Shown one piece after another: positions 43,909 through 56,203 of a stretch of 64,000 nt of DNA (positions within the stretch are counted from its first letter, which is position 1; every line of letters starts with the position of its first letter). The position numbers were made by a program, and so were the translations under genes. Where the stretch lies: positions 99,675-163,674 of the forward strand of contig WIDE01000042.1 of the NCBI GenBank assembly GCA_015039315.1. Reading direction: 5' to 3'. The notes under the pieces are model-generated. The model had not been told where the DNA came from. It searched no databases and worked only from the letters and a program-made list of their open reading frames with translations. Source of the stretch: Clavulina sp. PMI_390. Taxonomy: Eukaryota > Basidiomycota > Agaricomycetes > Cantharellales > Hydnaceae.

Positions 43909-45225
43909 ATGTAAGTAGCTGAACTCTGTATCCACCTCGTTATTCAATGTTCGTTAAGGTGCACAAGCCCCGTGTGTCGCTTACCAAACGAGCTACTTGC
44001 CGAAATTTTTCTGCATCGTATGCTATGGTTGGACTTACCCTTGGAATCGAGCAACTTTCTTAGACGGTATCAGCTATTGAGCCTCCTCGGTTTGGTGACT
44101 TCCGTATGTTCTCGCTGGAGGAGCGTGGCCATTTCCACAGCCAAGTTGTGGACATGGCTGCTCATCGGTACCACAAGACCGGTCGAGTCACAGCAATCAA
44201 TGATTGAAACATTCCTCCGACGCTCATTAAACGCTTCTCTTCACGTTTTCATCTCGGGCCCTGATAAGGCTATCTCCGAATGGCACCTTGATTTCCTCCG
44301 GCTCTACGAGGTTGTTCAGCCCCACCTGCAACGCTGCTCCATCTTCTGTTTTTATCACATTCGGGAAGAGATAATTCCCAAAATCTTCCCCCTTCCTTTA
44401 ATGCCCCGATTACGGACAATCTACCTCTATGGTCGGGCTCTGAAAGTCCCGCCGGTCACATTGTTTGCCGATCGAGCTTCGTATGTTCAAATGAAGGACG
44501 CTACAAGTTTCGGCGTTCCTGTCGTCCCGCTCATCGACAATACGATTGAAAAGCTTGTTCTAGTGGAAGGAAGAGGTTCGCAACAGATATGGGCCCTACC
44601 CTTAATTGCATCATCGTTGCGTATCACATCTCTTGATCTCAGCATCGGAGGCACACTCGGCGGGACCGCCTCATTCACTCCCATATATCTTCCTCATCTC
44701 ACTTATTTGCGGCAATGGGGCAGGAGTCTTGATTTTATCCTCGACGCGCCAGTATTGGACCAGCTTGATTGGATCGGGATGGAACCTCGTTTGCTAGACG
44801 ATCTTGTCTCGTTCCCATCCGTCTCCAAGCTTCACGTGGAACGTCCTCAAAATCTGGGCGATTTTTGGGGCTCCCAGCGGCAGCATTTTCATTTCCCTGC
44901 CCTGCGGTCTCTTGTCTTCGAAGATATTGACGGTGTGGAAGTCATTCTTGATGCCATGCTGCTTCGGCCCAAATCACCTGATGGAACTTCTTCGGAATTG
45001 CAGACAGGGCAAGCGACGACTGCAATCCCATTCCCCAGGCTGGAAAACCTCTCACTGAAGAAAACACAAGAGTATGATGTTGACGAGCTCTGCAAGGTGA
45101 TGCGGCGGCTAGGAGAGAGGTATCAGGACTTAACGCTGGAGTTCAATCGTTTCAACGGATCTTTGAAGGAGGAAGGTTTTCTGGACGGGCTGATATCGTT
45201 CCTTTCGGAACCTGTTTATCTTTGA
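43909..45225 (+). CDS. F-box protein of the split-start cluster subfamily, copy 5 (422 aa)
   Basis: The start codon is split: AT at 43909-43910, intron 43911-43958 (48 nt), G at 43959. Coding length is 1269 nt, a whole number of codons. The product begins M-CTSPVCRLPNELLAEIF, then CSRWRSVAISTAKLWTWL. The leucine-rich part follows the subfamily order (FPLPLMPRLRTIY, FADRASYVQMKDAT, IYLPHLTYLRQWG, FPSVSKLHVERPQ) and ends FLDGLISFLSEPVYL. The C-terminus lacks the usual FPGR tail. Upstream only a GTCAC half element is seen (about 43840). No frame damage is visible. Confidence 0.87.
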
Positions 45226-46103
45226 AGTTTGAACTATAGGGACAAGTGGAGATACCTTGGGGAGTACTCCCATTGATTCAGGGCGTTTACAAATGTGTTT
45301 CTAGACGTCAGAAAGCTGAATCAGCTCGACAACACTGGTGGAGTCAAATGGCATATGGGTTTGCAATGTCGTGATATCAGAAGACACGCCATGATTCATG
45401 GGATAACAAGTTCCTCTAGTAAAAGCTTTGCGACAGCTGCGATCTCGTGCGAGCACAAGAATCAACAATAATCCTTCCGTACAAACTGCACGTCTATGGG
45501 AGGCCTGTAGAGAAGAAGGCTTCTAGGCTGGGAGGCATATTACTATCCTTTGTGTTAAGCGGAAAATTGTATCTGTAAGGAGCGGAGGCTCAAATATCCT
45601 TCATTTAGGTTGCCTAGGTGTCGCTTGGTTTCCATCAGTCGTCTCGCCGCATGGCTTTCGGAAAGATGCATTCAGATCAGCGATTGTCGTTTTTGAAGCC
45701 CAAACCTCTTGCATCGTGCCCTCCTTCCTCAACATCCGACGGGGCAAGTTTAAGGAATCTAGATGCCTCTAAGGAAGCGTGTTTCATCAATCTTGGGGTT
45801 ACTGAACGGAAAGTTACAGAGATCCCTCCTGCGTCTGCGAAACTGAGATATCGTGGGGAGGGGGACTTGCTTGAGGGGAGCTATGCGGTAGGCGTAGTAT
45901 GGCCAAGGGGAGGGCTCCGCACCCTACCAGGTGAATGTATGGCGGATTAATCGATAACATTCGCACTGGTAGCTAGATAATGGTGGCCGGGATGTATGTA
46001 CTGGTAAAATAAAATATCCTAGGACAAAAAGATCCTCAAGAGGAGCAAAGTAGTCGAAAAGATGTATGATAGGCAAGATCAAATAGAACATTCACAAAAG
46101 CTC
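45226..46103. other. Intergenic region
   Basis: About 880 nt with one 110-codon frame (45618-45950) that has no recognisable feature and a composition unlike the neighbours' proteins. I do not call a gene. Confidence 0.45.
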
Positions 46104-46181
46104 ATAGATAATATGGCAGAACCCCATTAGAGCTTTGGCGAATTACCCTGGCATTTTTCGTGTCAACTGGAGTGCTGCCGT
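46104..46181 (-). pseudogene. Relic of the 3' end of a secreted-protein gene
   Basis: About 78 nt align with the 3' end of the intact gene at 47322-48477. On the minus strand it reads STPVDTKNARVIRQSSNG against STPVDTTSAKVLRQGSNG in the intact copy, then the frame is damaged. It is a short dead copy in the same orientation as the intact gene. Confidence 0.65.
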
Positions 46182-46359
46182 GCAGCGGCCGCAAATGCGA
46201 TGCTAGGCAAGGGGTGTGGCGTCTCGAATGTCATGGTAGGCTCAATAATACTATGATGACTGCGTAAATGTCGCAAACACGCACAAAGTTCATATCAAGC
46301 ATGTGCCAAGTTACCAATTCTCCAACGAAATAAATTCGATAGTATTGTTTCACCCTCTT

Positions 46360-46855
46360 CCTATGATGTTGCAAGCAGGTGACGGCGCGGTAAGTCTACT
46401 CCACCGACTGCGACCTCCAACCACTGTTCTCATCCTTACCACGTGAAATCCTCTAGTACTGGTCGATAGCTAACTGGTAAGGATTTGGGAATAACTACTA
46501 TTACACGCTAGAGGAAGTCGCCCCGGGACGTGTCCTCACCGGCATCATAGTACTGACGGCACAATGGTTCAATGGCTGGAACTACCAAAGCTACTTCAGC
46601 GGCATCGACGAGAGGATGTCCGTTTACGGCATTGAAGGGCTCTATTGGGCTGCCGTAACGCTCGAGGCTTATCGTCTTGCATCAAAGAATGACTTCCCAC
46701 CCGCGTGGACGACCTTCTATAATATCGACATCGCGACGAGTGAGGGCTACCCTGCTGGTGTGACGTGGGGTCCTATCAGCACGCCTGCGGATGGAGTTAG
46801 CTGTGTCGTCAACCGTCAAGGCTCACAAGGGGCGGAGATAACGATTGTCTATTAA
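46360..46855 (+). pseudogene. Truncated copy of the secreted-protein gene, opposite strand
   Basis: The last two exons of the family are recognisable. A piece reading PMMLQAGDGA at about 46360-46392 precedes an intron (46393-46456, GTAAGT...CTCTAG). Then comes YWSIANW followed at once by a TAA stop, then EVAPGRVLTGIIVL, GWNYQSYFSGID, WAAVTLEAYRLAS and a normal C-terminus ITIVY with stop at 46853-46855. The signal peptide and first half are missing. The premature stop and missing 5' part make it a pseudogene, although the last 79 codons remain open. Confidence 0.75.
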
Positions 46856-47321
46856 TAGGGATTCCAAGAGTTTCCGCGTTTCAATCGATGCCTTCATACT
46901 ACATGCTGTATGATATGATGGCTTTCTCTAATCCTGGTTTGATGACTTCTCTATATCTTAATCAAATGCTCGCACCCACCCTGTGGTACACTCTCGATTC
47001 CTCATTGTGCATGTACATTTCATGTGATATTAAACTCCCAAGCTGCTTTAGGTTATGAGTATAAACCGTCGATCATGTATTCCTGACATCGTCCATGTCT
47101 GCATGAGTCTTGATATATCTTCAACGCGGCTTGAATAAACTCGTGCAGCTAATCATTTCAGTCAGGCTGCCCATTAATTTCGCAAGGTAAATCCCACTTC
47201 AATGAAGGCTAAGTCAAACAAAGATGTATTGCAGAGCTAAAGTCCGAAATCCTTGGTCGCAAGGGACCAAACCAAAACAAACCCAAAAGACCAAAGGCGT
47301 GATGATAGAAGCTTGTAGAAA
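46856..47321. other. Intergenic region between secreted-protein copies
   Basis: About 470 AT-rich nt between the truncated copy and the intact gene, whose 3' ends face each other. Nothing else seen. Confidence 0.5.
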
Positions 47322-48477
47322 CTAGTAGATGATCTGGATGGAGCCTCCATTAGAGCCTTGGCGTAGCACCTTGGCGCTCGTTGTATCAACCGGGGTGCTG
47401 ACGGTAGTCCAAGTCACTCCGGGGTAACCCGCCACCGTCCTCAGATGGAGGTTGCCCAGCGTCGTCGATCCCTTGGGGAAGTCAAGCACGCTCTTGAGCC
47501 CATAAGCCTCGAGCGTCTCGCTAGCCCAGCGAAGCTCCCGAGAGTTGTATACGATCATCTTTCCGCCGATACCGTTGAAGAAGCTATTGTAGTTCCACCC
47601 GTTGGCTGTCGTGCCCGTAAGCGTCATCACACCAGTCAGGACGCGTCCGGGAGCGACTTTGATGAGTGGTGTGTGCCAATACACGCCATTCGAACCGTAC
47701 CAATTAGCAATGGACCAGTAGGGGCCACCGCCTGCCGCGGATACTGTTATCCATTCACAGCTTCAGCAACCTATCCCCCCCACACGTTTCACAAGCGTGG
47801 AGAGACTCACCGCCATATTGGAGGACCGGCTGCAATATCGCACCGCCCCAATGACCATTGACGGCAGGCTCGAGTGCGTTGAAAAGGAAGAGAGTTTGAC
47901 CGTCGTTGGGGCGTTGTGGGAGAGGAGGCACGGTCCAGGTGGTGTCGAAGTAGTTGATCGGCCAAATGCTATTGCTCAACCCTGTAGAATCGGATAAATA
48001 AGATGGAGGAAATTGATGTCGTAGTTAGCAAGGTCCAACATTTATAGGGCGATCAGGGGGGCTGTTGGCGTAGTTGGTTACGCCAATGGGGGCGTGGCAG
48101 GTAGGAATACAAATTAACGAACGACGCACAATATGCATAAGCGATCCATCCATTCTGTAATCCTCCCGCAGCCGGGGATGGGGTGGCCCTTGTGAAGTTG
48201 CCATTAGGTGTGGCCTTATGGAGAATTGCTCCTTCAGGGTTGACGATGTGAACCTCATCACCAACGTGGTGGACGGAAGCACCTAGCGACAAATGGAATC
48301 ACCCTTTTCAGCATAGAGAGGTAACGAGCGAAGTAAGGACATACCTTCAGGGACTTCATGAACTTGTGTGGTGGAAAGATGTCCGAATGGCGTGAGCGCT
48401 TGTGGGGCCGTTGGAGCAGCGACCGCAGCAAGAGGAGCAAGAAGCCCGAGGCTCAAAGCAAGGAGACTAAGATGCAT
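47322..48477 (-). CDS. Secreted protein of unknown function, beta-rich (288 aa, four exons)
   Basis: Exons 48477-48345, 48282-48130, 47981-47811 and 47731-47322 sum to 867 nt, a whole number of codons. Residues 1-20 (MHLSLLALSLGLLAPLAAVA) are a classic signal peptide, so the protein enters the secretory pathway. The mature part has a propeptide-like stretch, then GDEVHIVNPEG, GGLQNGWIAYAYW, YFDTTWTVPPLPQ, GAILQPVLQYG, YWSIANWYG, PGRVLTGVMTLTG and WASETLEAYGL. I recall similar secreted proteins in agaricomycetes, without a proven role. The tryptophan-rich beta pattern resembles a jelly-roll (concanavalin-like) fold, which is inference. One cannot tell lectin, hydrolase or structural protein. 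Two decayed copies lie next to it. Confidence 0.8.
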
Positions 48478-50524
48478 TGTTCTTCTGCAAAGAGTGGTCG
48501 ATGGGATAGTCTGCTCCTTAAACAGCGGCAAAGACCTACGAGGCAGATGGCACGTTGACGAGGGAAAAGCTCAACAAGGACGAGGGGAGCGAGGGAGGCT
48601 GAGGGTAAAGGCTATGATTTCCTCCTCTTTTATGGTGGTCTTTCAAGAATCGATACACAGGAAAATATCAGACGTCTCATCGCCTCTGCCTTGGCATTGG
48701 AAAACCGAAGAGGGGGAGCCTGGTGGTGTCGACAAATCTATGCGCAAGCCAAGAGTTTCTAGCGGACAGCTGACGAAACACGAAGAGGCCGGAGGCCGTA
48801 GAAATTTCAGAAATGGCATCCAAACTTGAGGCAGTGTGATGGCGGCACAACGGCGCCGCTATAGAATCAGGGGGAAAGATATCCAACATTGCTGGCAATT
48901 TTCTTGGTTTGGCTTGGCATATTATAACTATGCTCAATGGTGCGATCATCTGCCGAGGAAGGCATGCCAAGATAAGGTACGAGCCTCGAGGAACCACCGT
49001 TCATTGCAAATCATGTCAAGTTGGTGGCAGGTTTGAGCACAGCTCTCTACACGACCGTCAGAGGCAAACGTGCTCAACGTCAGGTATCATCCCGGCATTC
49101 AAGCTCATTGAGAAATTCAGGCTGCATTGCAGGCTTTCCTGTGCCTGGTGTCGTGGCACGACGTGTGTAACTATGCACGATAATGTGGTGAAACAAGAGA
49201 CGTGGTCACGTGCGTGCCTGTTTCCCGGTCCAAGAGACCGCGCGGGCTAGCCCACACGTTTTCTGTCCGTGTCTCAAACCTCTCAATAACGACGAAGCAT
49301 GAGATTAAATATACGACGACGTCTCGCCTCTGTCGCCTCACCTATGTTACCGATCACCTGAACAGTGGGTCAACAGCGTGCTCTTGACTCAAGAGTCTTG
49401 AGTTTTCACCGAAACCTGGCGGGGAGCGTCCCCCGAAACTAGCACAAAATGAAATCGAAGCAGTCAGGAGTATTGAAATTCTCGACGCTGAGCGCTAATT
49501 TTGTGAAGAGGAGCTATCCGGACCCACCACCTCCATCGATCTATTGCTGTCACCAGTTGAATCCCCCTACTCCCGCCCTGCTCCCGACCTCATCAAACAA
49601 CCCATCTATCCGAATTAGGCCTCTATTCGCTCTGATGGGTAGGAGATGAATGAAGTTCCGTCAGTGCCAGCGCTGTTCCTGACGTTTGCAAATTTCCATC
49701 GTCAGCTTGGCATCTAGGTTCATGCATGACGACTATAACACCGTGAGAAGGTCTTCTATCACATTTCCGTTACCGCACTTTTTTAGCCTGCGTGCCGACT
49801 CGCTTAATTGTATGTGTTCGTGTTTGATAAATCCTCGTGTCGTGGGCCAGGCGGTCTGTATGTCCTGCGAGATGATATGTAGTTTTCTTCTACTACGATG
49901 CCATGAAGGCTTCAGATGTTATCATCACCATGAGGAAATTTTATATTACCTACAAGGGTGCCTCGATCGTTGCCCCGATTGCCCTCGATCTGGAGCGCCA
50001 TTGCCGTTTGCTTGGAAGTGTATATTTGTAATGGAATCAAATCTCATTGGCGGCACGCTGTGATGATCTCTGCCGCCCTTTCTCTCAATAGCGACCTCTG
50101 ATCATAACGTGAAAGCCTTCATCTTTACTCTCGTTGTTAGCTTTAGCAGCTCCTCATGGGTGGATGTGCGTGTGAGTATTTGCTCGAAGTCACTGTTCAC
50201 AACGAAACATAGTATCATCATCCCGCTTGCTTTGCTGTCATGGTCATATATTGGATGAACTCGTACGATGGACGCTGGACACAAGTATAGACAACCTCAT
50301 ACAGAGCTGAGGAATCACTATTAATTTTGTTGCAAAACGCTGTACAGGTAGATGGGTTGTACGGTTTCGGACAGGGATAAAAAGGGTAGGCATGAAGGAG
50401 AAAGATATTTAGATCATGGTACATATGGGATAGATGAGAAATGGAAAGAGAGCGATCAAAGAACAGACAGAGCCAGGCGAAAAAATAGAATAAAAGGGGG
50501 GGGAATTCATTCGCACAAAGCACC
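48478..50524. other. 2-kb gene-poor region
   Basis: This contains the promoter of the secreted-protein gene (48480-48700) and the 3' flank of the IML2-like gene. Short frames in all directions show no domain or splice pattern. Nothing can be assigned. Confidence 0.5.
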
Positions 50525-53500
50525 TTAGACCTCAAATCCTAGATGTTCCATCGCCGCATGTGTACGCATCAGGAGGCTGCTCTATTATCATAAAACCGAA
50601 AGAAAAGCGTATTAATACTCGAAAATACGACGATGTAGTAAGATCGCAAACCGCGACGCACCTGCATACTCCACTTGCCCTTCTCTGCCTTGGGGATCAA
50701 CTGTTTGCCAGATAGGACAAGATCGAGATGTTCCTTGCTGGCTTTTGCGTTGCCTGCACATGCATAGAGCAGGCCTAGCTCGTAGTCTACGAGATGAATG
50801 TTAGTCAGTGGTTGAGAATCCTTTTGGCAGCAGCAGATGGGAAGAGAGGAGACGTACGAGTATAGTAGATAATATAATGATCCACTTCGATCTTCGACGC
50901 GCGGTCAATCACGGCTTGGAAGCCTGCGAACGCGCGCTTCTCTGCTTCAGGCACATCATCCGACTCGTGCGCTTCTGACTCGATCTTGGCATCAGGGTTC
51001 TGAAGAGATGAATGATGTCAGAGGGCTATAAAGAAGACGAATGGGAGTAACTTAAAGAGAAAAAGACCGGACGTACAGGATACTTGGTATACCGCAAGCA
51101 TACTGCATGGAGGAAGTGTGCCAAGCAATATTCGTCCCAGAAACCTTTCGCATTCCCACCCTCGTACTGGTCTGGTTTGGACATGTACTCGTCCACCTAT
51201 GGCGTTCGTCAGTACACGGGCCACAAAATATTCGTGATGGAACGGTGTCTCACCTTCTTGACCGCGGCCTCCGTCTCAGGAAGCATCTTCTTGACGATCA
51301 CATCCCTAGGCGCACGGGTCACGCACAAGAAGTGGTATGCCATCTCGAGATTAGGAAGGAGAAGCCGCCCGTTCTGCTTAGAGAACTTGGTGGCTTTCCT
51401 TGCAGCGTATTTCTACGAGACCAAAAAACCTTGTCAGACCCAAATGAGCATGAAGGACCAAGGGAGGAACTGACCTCGAGGGGAATCGATCGGCCTGCAA
51501 TACGCTGCATCAACCCAGGCACCTGCGCGAACAACGCCTTCGCTTCTTCCATATTTTTCTCTCCTCCTTGAGCGTACAGACAGGTCGCCAGTGCTACGAA
51601 CAAGGAAGACATGACAACAAGATCAGCACTTGTTCCTACCGTCAAATAAAGCGACAAATGGATACGTACCATACGTATACACGCACTTGCTCCAGTTCGC
51701 GTGCTCCAGGAGCTCGCGCCACCGGTGGGTTGCCTCAGGCATATCGTACAGCGAGAACTGGCAGATAGACTGTACGCGCGATGTATGAATCAGTGAGTTG
51801 AGGGCTCGAAATAACGTTGATGAGCGACAAGAATGGTGTCAAACGTACCAGTTCCCACAGCGAGATATTCCGTAAGCTCTTGAACTCTGCCTGAGTGTTC
51901 TCGATCATCTTCGTAAAGTATCCAACGGCCAACTGTGATAGAAGCACGTTTTTAGATACCACAGAGTTGCCGAAGCGGACGGAAACGGGTCACGATTAGC
52001 TCTGCGTTCGCAATTCGGATATCGGTTATTCAAGTACGCACGTCCGGTTTACTCCTACATGAGTTGATTCTCCCTTGGGCAAACTATAGGCAAAAAGCAC
52101 AGTGAGTAACTCGTGGACACGTATCACGATGCTTGTAGGAAGGATATGTACCAAGTAGAAGACACCCTATTAACAGATACCACGAGATGGGGATGTATAT
52201 CAGTTGACTATCCATATGCGGACAAATTACACTGGCACGGACCTCCGGATACCGCCTGAAGCTCCACTCCACAATCCTCGCGGCCATATTCGTATCGATT
52301 CCCCTAGAGCACCACAATCGAAAGAGATTATTGAATCCCGTCAATAACAAGCTTGACATGTTTGACATCCTTGATTGCGAGGAGGAGCATCGGATCCGGG
52401 AACACAAGCTTACCGATAGGTATAGTTCGCCAACAGCAAATGGAAGATCAGCAGGGTGATATCAGCAATCGGCCGTCTGATACCCTCCGCTTCGGCGCTA
52501 ACGAGCGGTTCGGGGGAGGTGGTTGTCCATCCGCCGATCGAGTGCAGGGTGGTGAGTGATGCAGTACGATCACCCGTGTACCCGAATAGGTGCACAAACT
52601 ATTCAGTGATGCAAACAGGCAAGCCATGCCCCCAGATGTCATGGGATTCATCAAAACATGAGAAAGGGTGTGGGGTATTGATGGAGCCAGGAGGAATGAA
52701 GAACGTACGGTCATGACTTTGCTGGGTAGCATACTAAGGATAAGCGAGTTGACGCCATCACCGAAGAGGACGCCACTCCTGAAGTGCTCATCGATATCCG
52801 TATCCTTCTCTTGGCCCTAGATCCACCGAGGCAAAGCGATGAGAATCCAATTCCACAATATCACATTTATCATTAGAATAAACAAGCATACCTTGGCTTT
52901 GGCTTCCTTGTCAGCCATGGCAATAAACTCGCTCATCCCCCGATACGCGAGATTTGCCGCACGGAAGTTCAACGCCTCCTTCACGAACGCAAACCAGTCG
53001 CCAGAATGCATGATACCCAAAACAGCTTTGATGAGTGTCGATTCCTGATAGCACAGCTCGGCGTGGCGCTGGACGGGCGTCATGGAGCGGATGAAGGACG
53101 TCGAGGACGAGACGTAGCCCCGCCATGAGTGCTTGCGGTGGGCATTGGCGATGGAGGCGGAGTGTCGCGCGAGGGCGATGGCTTCGGTGAGGTCCTACAT
53201 CGAGAGAGATCCAAGGGGCAACGACGTAGGTGGGTGGGCACAGTGACACGGATTCCGGCATTCGGTAGTAGTTGATGGATCGAGAATGTGAAATCCGTGA
53301 AAGAAGTGTAACCCGAGGTGGGTGGGTAATTCAGTGCGACAGAGTTGTGGGAGGATAGGGGTAAGGCGGAGGCGGGGGTTGGTGATGTCATTAACCGAGT
53401 GTGGGGGAATCCATTCACATTCATTCATTGATGCGGAGAACGGGGGGCGAGATGCGATGGGCGCAGACAGGGAGCGAGCAAAAAGGTAAAAAGCAATCGA

Positions 53501-54255
53501 GCGGTTATGTTAGCGAAAATGAAGTAAACAATTGATCGACACCGGGGCAGTCGGGCGGCGGATGGGCGAGGGGACGCCGTCGCACATGGAGACCACCTCA
53601 CAAAAGATGAGGGGAAAGAAGCTTCTGTCTCGAGGGAGACGAAAACATCCGAAGAGCGAAACGTAAGGAGGGGAACAACTCACATGGTCTTCAAACGACA
53701 TGAAGGCCTTGAAGCCTTGGATGAGCGTCATGCCTGTATGGAGATCGAGCGCCGTCGGTCAGTTATGAAGAGTGCATCAATACGCCCACTGTCATCGGGA
53801 TTGATGATGATGCCCAGACCCTTGAGGCAAAAAAAGAAAAGCCCAAGCCCAGAAGCATACATACCGAGAGAATAATATAGCGTCTCGTTTGCGGGATCTC
53901 CACTTCGGACTGCATCCTCTGCCTCCTTCATCTTGCCGCTCAGAAACAGGTGCAGGATCGGCGTCACCTCCGGCAGCGTTTCCAGAGCCCGTGTAGGGAT
54001 GTACTTGCCGTCACTGTCTCGGGCAGCAAATGACACGCCCTCGTGCGGGCGCCATTCCGAGGCGAGAAGACCGTCAGGGCTGGTGATGGGAGTGCTGGTG
54101 CCGCTGGAGGATGAGGTGGCGGGGGCAGTGGTGGAGGAATTCAGGTGGCCATTCCCATTTGGTACTGACAGGTCAGACGTCTCAATAGCGTCAACGGCAG
54201 GCTTGCCGGCGCCTTCGACAGGAACGGGGACTGGAGCGGTGGTCGTCTCAGACAT
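50525..54255 (-). CDS. IML2/TTC39-type tetratricopeptide-repeat protein
   Basis: Yeast Iml2 links to lipid droplets and inclusion-body clearance; the animal TTC39 proteins are relatives. The start is ATG 54255 (MSETTTAPVPVPVEGAGKP), followed by a Ser/Thr/Pro-rich leader. Conserved helices follow in family order. Examples are GMTLIQGFKAFMSFED, ALARHSASIANAHRKHSW, AELCYQESTLIKAVLGIM, DWFAFVKEALNFRAANLAY, EHFRSGVLFGDGVNSLILS, MLPSKVMT, FVHLFGYTGDRTASL and TLLIFHLLLANYTYRGID. Later helices are SLWELSICQFSLYDMPEA, HANWSKCVYTYALATCLY and HYELGLLYACAGNAKASK. The end is AAMEHLGFEV with the stop at 50525-50527. About a dozen short introns split it. The gene looks intact. Acting at mitochondria, lipid droplets or the cytosol is family knowledge, not seen here. 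Confidence 0.85.
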
Positions 54256-56203
54256 GGTGGTGGTAAAAGAAAGAGAGAGAGAGGAAGAAAGGTGGAGGTG
54301 AAGAGAGGAGGGACAGGGATGATGTGTGAAGGAGTGGCTGAACTCTCTGTTTGTGTGTAGATCAATACAGTCCCGAACCGGGCGAACAAGGCCGTCACGC
54401 CTGCTGGTCACGAACTGAATGAATGGGATCATGTGGGGCTGTCACTGCTCCACATCCTTCTTGTGATTGCTTCCGCTGTCGAGTTCTTGCGTCCCTGCTT
54501 CGTCGTCATTCGTCTCCTACACGCTCTCCAACCCCACTTTATCAACGCGACAGCGCCCATATGCATAGTGGCACGCCACCATGTCGGACGCTCCCTCGAG
54601 GTTCTCAAGCGGTGATGCCCCCAAGGATGGAACTACATACGTTTGCTTCGCAGTCGGGAGCCAAGAGCATTTGGCTCAGCTTCTAGAATCATGAAATGTT
54701 CACATCGCAAACCTGACTGAGTGAAACCCTTGTCCATCAAGGCTATGATGTGTCGAGGCAATGCCATTTATGCTCTCGCTGTCCGTTTTCCATTTTCCAT
54801 CATCATTACAGATTGATCTTGACTTCGCGAACCTGTTCTCTTGCAGCTTGTGCATTTCGTGTCTCTCCTACATGGATGATCCTTCTCCAACAGAAGTCAA
54901 ATCGCATCCCTTCTAGTTGGTTCTCAGCTATCACCCTCACCGTCAAATGAGTTGGCTTGAGGAATCGCTAGCTGGTCCTTCACTAGCCCCCATCTTCCTT
55001 CTATTATTTGCAAAACCCCACTTATTTTCACGTTCCTTACGCTATGATACCGTCTCTTTCCAGTATGGTCGCAAGGTAACGCGAGTGATCAATCGTATTT
55101 CTGAGGGGTCAGCGAACAAGTATCACACTCATCACTGATTCATATATGCGCATGTTTGAGCTCTCAGTGGAGGCTCCGGTCATAAATGACCTATGTGCTT
55201 GCTTCCCATTGGCCGTGACTGAAGATGAGTGAAAATACTTCCTACTTAATTTAACACGAGAACAGAATTGCAAAAGCTTTGGAATTAGTGCTATTTTGTT
55301 TACTTTTGGCACGCAATATACTTGTGGAGTGCCGCTCAGTATACAACATCTAGTGCGCCTGATACATCGCTTTTGGCGGTTTGACATTGGTGCAATCATT
55401 CAAATGATAATTATTTCCCAGAACTCGTGTGTAGCTCCTCAGTCCTGATCAACTGCCACTCAATCACTGGGCTGAACCACTGGTCTTTTGCTACCGTTGC
55501 GTGTGGGACCATCGCCGTTTTGCACAGCGCGCTCAGCTAGGAACTCTTCAATTTCATTAACCCATGCATGCGCGAAAAAGAAAGGGACGGACACAAATCT
55601 GCATCTCCATATCGCGCTCTCAAGGAAGTAGCTGATCCCGAACGAATGTGGGTCTGAGCTTTTTGGAGGGTACTAGGACGTTCTTCACACGATAATATGT
55701 AAAGGCATAGAACCTTGGTCTCGAAGTTCAGGAAACTAAGCTTGGGTTATCTGGCGTAGTTTTCCGTCCTTTGGTTTCGTTCAAATCGGCTCCACAGTTA
55801 TTCCATCTATTTTTCCTCATCCAGCATTGACTTCCCTCCATCTCCACTATCTCCCCCGTTGCGCCGTCCTATTACAGGAGCTGATCTTACCGTCTCAGAA
55901 ATCAATAAAAAAGCACAACACACTTCCTGGTAGCGTCCATCGGCAACATCAGATCAGAATCTCATACGGCCATATTGAATTCCTTAGCCAAGGAACCCAC
56001 CCTGGATGGTCACTCGCCGTGTTGAGGGCTGTGTTGGTTGCCCACGTGATCGTTGTGACCGCTAACCAACCTGCCTGCACAGTTACCACCGGACTGAGCT
56101 CATTCCAACGCTGATTCGGCTGGTGAGGCGATTCTAGACGAGATCAGAGATCATAAAAATTCTTTATTTCGTCCCTCTGCTCCTTCTGGTCGTTAGTTCC
56201 ATC
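54256..56203. other. 1.9-kb gene-poor region
   Basis: This separates the IML2-like promoter from the NACHT gene. Frames are short and unsupported. Around 55700-55760 a stretch faintly resembles the middle of a 5S rRNA, but it does not fold as one. Nothing is called. Confidence 0.45.

Noticed and set aside
45618..45950. 110-codon frame after the F-box array
   Set aside because: No domain, no homologous copy in the window and no convincing start context.
55690..55770. Stretch faintly like the central part of a 5S rRNA
   Set aside because: It lacks the conserved ends and paired helices of 5S rRNA, so the likeness is probably chance.
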